DNA from: Synanceia verrucosa
Lineage: Eukaryota > Chordata > Actinopteri > Perciformes > Synanceiidae
Reading direction: 5' to 3'
Assembly: GCA_029721515.1 (NCBI GenBank)
Contig: CM056556.1
Coordinates: 22,342,669 to 22,406,668, forward strand
Length of the DNA stretch: 64,000 nucleotides
Of the stretch, positions 59,866 to 64,000 are shown one piece after another. Within the stretch, counting starts at the first letter, position 1, and every line of letters begins with the position of its first letter. The translations under genes and the position numbers were made by a program. Under the pieces are notes generated by a model. That model saw only the letters and a list, made by a program, of their open reading frames with translations. It was not told the origin of the DNA and did not search any database.

Positions 59866-60215
59866 AATTTCTTCTCTTCGGTCAAGAGATGAAGTAGTCT
59901 ATAGTGAAGAGATGTGCCGCTTTTAAACAGTGGAACCGACTGTAAAGTGGTGACGCTGCTTCAGACCTCCGGCTCCTGATTGGAGAAGGGCTCCTCTGGA
60001 GCTCAGCACCGCCTAGAGCAGCGACCCCCCCGGCCGAAACTGCGCTGCTTATTGGCGGAGAGTCGTTATGAATGGGTCGCTGTCTGCTGACCGGCTGAGC
60101 GCCTCTTTACTGGTTGGTCTGTGGGCAAAAGTGCGGGCTCTGTGGACACATAACGGAGGATTTCGGCTGCCACAGACACATTTCCTTTCGTCTTGACGAC
60201 AGAAAGCAGCGGAAA
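59866..60215. promoter_or_regulatory. Bidirectional H3/H2A promoter, left arm
   Basis: 350 bp between divergent start codons. The H3 side has TTTAAAAG (minus) near 59927 and a CCAAT box (ATTGG on + at 59979). A further ATTGG near 60051 lies between. It is mirrored at 62632-62981. Confidence 0.8.
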
Positions 60216-60602
60216 ATGAGTGGAAGAGGCAAAACCGGAGGCAAAGCCAGAGCTAAGGCCAAGACTCGCTCTTCTCGTGCTGGGCTTCAGTTTCCAGTCG
60301 GTCGTGTTCACAGGCTTCTGCGTAAAGGAAACTATGCGCAGCGTGTAGGTGCTGGTGCTCCAGTCTATCTAGCGGCTGTGCTGGAATATCTGACCGCTGA
60401 AATCCTAGAGTTGGCTGGAAATGCTGCACGAGATAACAAGAAGACTCGTATCATTCCTCGTCACTTGCAGTTGGCTGTCCGCAACGATGAGGAGCTCAAC
60501 AAATTGCTGGGTGGAGTGACCATCGCTCAGGGCGGTGTGTTGCCTAACATCCAGGCTGTTTTGCTGCCCAAGAAGACCGAGAAACCCGCAAAGTCCAAGT
60601 AA
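60216..60602 (+). CDS. Histone H2A, copy 1
   Basis: 128 residues, canonical replication-dependent H2A. The N-terminus is SGRGKTGGKARAKAKTRSSR, the core AGLQFPVGRVHRLLRKGNYA, and the acidic-patch residues lie in LTAEILELAG and NDEELN. The C-terminus PKKTEKPAKSK lacks the SQ motif of H2A.X. The start is the ATG before SGRGK. The 34-codon in-frame extension from 60114 lies in the promoter. It pairs with H2B in the nucleosome. The protein is identical to copy 2. Confidence 0.97.
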   Translation: MSGRGKTGGKARAKAKTRSSRAGLQFPVGRVHRLLRKGNYAQRVGAGAPVYLAAVLEYLTAEILELAGNAARDNKKTRIIPRHLQLAVRNDEELNKLLGGVTIAQGGVLPNIQAVLLPKKTEKPAKSK

Positions 60603-60643
60603 ATCTGGTGAAAATCTAGCTGCTGGACACCAGCCCCCCAAAA

Positions 60644-60659
60644 GGCTCTTTTAAGAGCC
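60644..60659 (+). terminator. Histone mRNA 3' stem-loop (H2A copy 1)
   Basis: GGCTCTTTTAAGAGCC, followed by AAAGAGCT (60673-60680), a canonical U7-pairing downstream element. Confidence 0.97.
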
Positions 60660-60792
60660 AAACACTCCTCTTAAAGAGCTCGTTTCTTTAATATGCCACA
60701 CCAATAACTGGGGGTGGGCGATACTGGTTATTTTTGTATCGATCCAACATCAAAACAGGGCGAGTATTACTGATCGCAGTACACATTTCACT

Positions 60793-62054
60793 TACTCACG
60801 TTGTCATCGCTGAATTAATAATTATTCATACACATGAACGGAAACCTTTTTCTGAAACCACCGGTATCATCTCCTGCTGGCCGGTGGGGAAAATGCAAGT
60901 TGAGTTACGTCCGTAAGACCCAGATGTTGCCCATTTTCTCATAAACATGCTCATTGCATTCTTTCGTTCTTTTTCGTGGGTCTCTCTGTTTCTTTGTATC
61001 GGCATAGCATATGACGTGGAAACCCATCGCACGCACGACAAGGCGCCGCGTTTACTTGTAGCCTACACAACAAAATTTCTAGAGCGCAAATCCTTAGCAA
61101 CCAGGGAGTCCATAGCAACCTTCTACTTACTCTGCTTCTTCTTCTCAATTAACTTTTGTGTACACTAGGGCAAGAATGCCAGGGCAAGCGGAACTGTTTG
61201 ATCTGCATGTAAGACCAGAGAGGATTCCAATTGTGTGTGGCAGAAACTACATTGTCTTCTTATTTGTTTTGTTTTAAAGTAGTTGTTGTGTGTGTGAATA
61301 TGTTTAAAGATATAAATGGTTAAACGTGTTCATATTTAACTACTTACAAATGCAGATGTTATATTTATATTGTGTTATTGTTATTTTGGTAATATTATTA
61401 TATTAGAGATTATAATTGTGACAAAAATGTAAATCTGTTTGAAATACCTACTAATAATTTAAAACATGCATGTATACAAAGGTAAATGATAAAAAAAACT
61501 CCTGCACATGTGCCAATGAAGTTACGATTTAAAAGTAAAAAATTTGAAAAATCAAAAACATTTCATTGTTACCTGTTAAATGTAGACGAAAATGGCTCTT
61601 ATTGTTGTCTGTAAGGCGATTTGAGAGTGACTTACTAGACAACTACACAATAAAAGTACTCCATATTATTTGGGCAAGTAGTATAGGAAGTACTTAGTCC
61701 AGCAGTACAGGTTTTGTAGACTACTTATGGAAAAATTTTATTTCACTTAAAAGTTAGACAAAATGGTTCTTATTGCTATATGTAAGTCACTTTGAGAGTG
61801 AATTAATTGAAAAGTACACAGTAATAGTAGGCTACTTGGTATTATTTGTGCAAGTAATACATGAAGTACTTTATCCAGAAACAGGTCTTGGGCTACTTAT
61901 GGAATAAAGTGATTTTATTTACGTTTCGAGAGAGTAAGAGAGATGCTGTATCTTGAAATTCGGACGAAAACACACGCCATAAACTTGAGCGCAAATACGC
62001 AGGTGAAATACATCTGTGGCTCATTTGACCACCACTTAGCGAAAGACGGCTGGC
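60793..62054. other. Spacer of the giant inverted repeat
   Basis: About 1.26 kb with no gene recognised, between convergent H2A 3' ends. It carries a diverged tandem duplication (61575-61915). Confidence 0.8.
61575..61915. repeat. Diverged tandem duplication, 171-bp period
   Basis: Unit 1 (GAAAATGGCTCTTATTG, TTTGAGAGTGACTTA, AGTACTTAGTCCAGCAG) is repeated as unit 2 (AAAATGGTTCTTATTG, TTTGAGAGTGAATTAA, AGTACTTTATCCAG) 171 bases later. Confidence 0.8.
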
Positions 62055-62187
62055 AGTGAAATGTGTACTGCGATCAGTAATACTCGCCCTGTTTTGATGT
62101 TGGATCGATACAAAAATAACCAGTATCGCCCACCCCCAGTTATTGGTGTGGCATATTAAAGAAACGAGCTCTTTAAGAGGAGTGTTT

Positions 62188-62203
62188 GGCTCTTAAAAGA
62201 GCC
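62188..62203 (-). terminator. Histone mRNA 3' stem-loop (H2A copy 2)
   Basis: Minus-strand GGCTCTTTTAAGAGCC with AAAGAGCT downstream (minus) at about 62167-62174. Confidence 0.97.
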
Positions 62204-62244
62204 TTTTGGGGGGCTGGTGTCCAGCAGCTAGATTTTCACCAGAT

Positions 62245-62631
62245 TTACTTGGACTTCGCGGGTTTCTCGGTCTTCTTGGGCAGCAAAACAGCCTGGATGT
62301 TAGGCAATACACCGCCCTGAGCGATGGTCACTCCACCCAGCAATTTGTTGAGCTCCTCATCGTTGCGGACAGCCAACTGCAAGTGACGAGGAATGATACG
62401 AGTCTTCTTGTTGTCTCGTGCAGCATTTCCAGCCAACTCTAGGATTTCAGCGGTCAGATATTCCAGCACAGCCGCCAGATAGACTGGAGCACCAGCACCT
62501 ACACGCTGCGCATAGTTTCCTTTACGCAGAAGCCTGTGAACACGACCGACTGGGAACTGAAGCCCAGCACGAGAAGAGCGAGTCTTGGCCTTAGCTCTGG
62601 CTTTACCTCCGGTTTTGCCTCTTCCACTCAT
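62245..62631 (-). CDS. Histone H2A, copy 2
   Basis: 128 residues, protein identical to copy 1, with its start at the ATG before SGRGKTGGK. It is divergent from H3 copy 3 (350 bp between start codons) and convergent with H2A copy 1 across the spacer. Only a few synonymous differences from copy 1 were noticed. Confidence 0.97.
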   Translation of the reverse strand: MSGRGKTGGKARAKAKTRSSRAGLQFPVGRVHRLLRKGNYAQRVGAGAPVYLAAVLEYLTAEILELAGNAARDNKKTRIIPRHLQLAVRNDEELNKLLGGVTIAQGGVLPNIQAVLLPKKTEKPAKSK

Positions 62632-62981
62632 TTTCCGCTGCTTTCTGTCGTCAATACGAAAGGAAATGTGTCTGTGGCAGCCGAAATCCTCCGTTATGTG
62701 TCCACAGAGCCCGCACTTTTGCCCACAGACCAACCAGTAAAGAGGCGCTCAGCAGGTCAGCAGACAGCGACCCATTCATAACGACTCTCCGCCAATAAGC
62801 AGCGCAGTTTCGGCCGGGGGGGTCGCTGCTCTAGGCGGTGCTGAGCTCCAGAGGAGCCCTTCTCCAATCAGGAGCCGGAGGTCTGAAGCAGCGTCACCAC
62901 TTTACAGTCGGTTCCACTGTTTAAAAGCGGCACATCTCTTCATTATAGACTACTTCATCTCTTGACCGAAAAGAAGAAATT
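62632..62981. promoter_or_regulatory. Bidirectional H2A/H3 promoter, right arm
   Basis: Mirror image of 59866-60215. CCAAT at 62792-62796 and 62864-62868, and a TATA-like TTTAAAAG at 62920-62927 serve the H3 side. Confidence 0.8.
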
Positions 62982-63392
62982 ATGGCAAGAACCAAGCAGA
63001 CCGCTCGTAAATCCACCGGAGGTAAAGCTCCAAGGAAGCAACTGGCCACCAAGGCTGCCCGTAAGAGCGCCCCGGCCACCGGCGGCGTGAAGAAGCCTCA
63101 CCGTTACAGGCCCGGTACCGTGGCTCTGAGAGAGATCCGTCGTTACCAGAAATCTACGGAGCTGTTGATCCGCAAGCTGCCTTTCCAGCGCCTGGTGAGA
63201 GAAATCGCTCAGGATTTCAAAACCGATCTGCGCTTCCAGAGCTCCGCTGTAATGGCTCTGCAGGAGTCCAGTGAGGCTTATTTGGTCGGCTTGTTTGAGG
63301 ACACCAACCTGTGCGCCATCCACGCCAAGAGAGTCACCATCATGCCCAAAGACATCCAGCTGGCTCGTCGCATCCGCGGAGAGCGAGCTTAA
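62982..63392 (+). CDS. Histone H3 (H3.2-like), copy 3
   Basis: 136 residues, protein identical to copies 1 and 2, intronless, replication-dependent signature. It lies in the right arm of the inverted repeat. By comparison with the other units an H4 gene on the + strand is expected beyond the window edge. Confidence 0.97.
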   Translation: MARTKQTARKSTGGKAPRKQLATKAARKSAPATGGVKKPHRYRPGTVALREIRRYQKSTELLIRKLPFQRLVREIAQDFKTDLRFQSSAVMALQESSEAYLVGLFEDTNLCAIHAKRVTIMPKDIQLARRIRGERA

Positions 63393-63422
63393 ACTGTTTG
63401 CTACTGCTCAACAAACCACAAC

Positions 63423-63438
63423 GGCTCTTTTAAGAGCC
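63423..63438 (+). terminator. Histone mRNA 3' stem-loop (H3 copy 3)
   Basis: GGCTCTTTTAAGAGCC, 30 nt after the stop codon. The remaining 560 bp to the window edge hold no gene and mirror 58851-59408. Confidence 0.97.
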
Positions 63439-64000
63439 ACCTCAATCTGACTGAAGGGCTCCTTTCTCTAACAAACAAATCTTTCTACATCAAGTTTCCT
63501 CTAAGAATATATACATGTATATGTTAAATACATACGTAGTGGTGTATTGCTATAAATACTCAACGACACCAGCTACAACCATCCAAATTGTATTAATAAA
63601 AAAAAGTGCTCAGTATTGATTGCGTTCATCTAACGATCATTTAGAAATAACAATGAATATTTAACTACTTGTTTGTTGTTTAGTTTGTCTTTGTCAAACA
63701 TGGTCAAGGAGTGAGAAAGCAGTATACGTTGGTGAGCCTGCAGCTGCTCATAGACTGTGTACCAGAGCACAGTGCTGTTTAGTAACACCATAGTGCTATA
63801 ATATAACCATATGTACTCTTACACAAACCAGACATTGGGTTTTATTAAGATAAGATATTTTTCAAGCTTTCTTTCATACTCTATGATTTTAATCACTGAA
63901 CTATGTGACCATATAGCAGCTTAGATAATGCATTTTTAAAGTAGTTCTGAGACCAGTAACAGCGCTAGTGCTGAGCTTTATGGTGTCAGATGCCCCAAAT

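Larger units (their letters stand above)
58851..60792 (+). repeat. Left arm of a giant inverted repeat
   Basis: This segment, with H3 copy 2 and H2A copy 1, is the near-exact reverse complement of 62055-64000. Only scattered mismatches are seen in coding and non-coding parts alike. The inner edge is sharp at ACATTTCACT (60783-60792). The outer edge is unknown because the right arm leaves the window. Confidence 0.95.
62055..64000 (-). repeat. Right arm of the giant inverted repeat (continues past the window)
   Basis: Reverse complement of 58851-60792. The last bases of the window (ATGCCCCAAAT) still pair with 58851 onward, so the arm is longer than seen. Confidence 0.95.

Noticed and set aside
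60114..60215. Longer H2A start adding 34 residues (same in copy 2)
   Set aside because: The extension lies in the shared promoter and has no histone character. Canonical H2A starts at SGRGK.

Overview
The window is vertebrate nuclear DNA, almost certainly from a teleost fish. It shows intron-bearing genes with GT-AG (and one AT-AC) introns, very dense CA/GT microsatellites, and fish-type mobile elements: a Rex3/RTE LINE tail, L2-like LINEs, a Tc1 fragment, a Penelope-like fragment, tRNA-headed SINEs, and hAT and Harbinger-like MITEs. It also carries a replication-dependent histone cluster. Everything was read by eye from the sequence and the translations. No alignment or database search was run.

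Region 1 (1-30 kb, + strand) is the 3' part of a copine gene. Seven coding exons, at 1565-1624, 10926-11059, 12062-12116, 12591-12642, 17355-17488, 25707-25943 and 28715-28822, join in frame to give the C-terminal 259 residues (the VWA-like copine domain), followed by a 3' UTR of about 1.2 kb. Introns are filled with repeats, including a hAT element nested inside a Harbinger-like element and a Harbinger-like element nested inside a SINE. Residue similarity and the neighbouring gene point to CPNE2.

Region 2 (34-41.5 kb, - strand) is a complete PSME3IP1 (FAM192A/NIP30) gene of six coding exons and about 278 residues. It is convergent with the copine gene, as in human 16q13. Its third coding intron (36548-38770) has the full signature of a minor-spliceosome U12 AT-AC intron.

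Region 3 (41.5-49.2 kb) is a junkyard between the housekeeping genes and the histones. It holds L2-like LINE fragments (including an ORF1 esterase-like domain), a young SINE with a perfect 13-bp target duplication, and scattered debris of histone H4 loci, including an H4 pseudogene at 43.9-44.2 kb.

Region 4 (49.2-64 kb) is the histone cluster, in order: ghost H2A(-), H3(+), H4(+), H2B(+), H1(-), H4(-), H3(-), H2A(+), H2A(-), H3(+). All nine intact genes are intronless and end in the 16-nt histone 3' stem-loop. The basic unit appears to be H2A(-)/H3(+)/H4(+), with H2A and H3 sharing a divergent promoter. It is present once with its H2A deleted (49.2-51.2 kb), once inverted (57.1-60.6 kb), and once more running off the right edge (62.2 kb onwards). 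The last two are near-identical arms of a giant inverted repeat (58.85-60.79 and 62.06-64.0 kb) around a 1.26-kb spacer. The five histone classes encoded here are enough to build a complete nucleosome plus linker histone.
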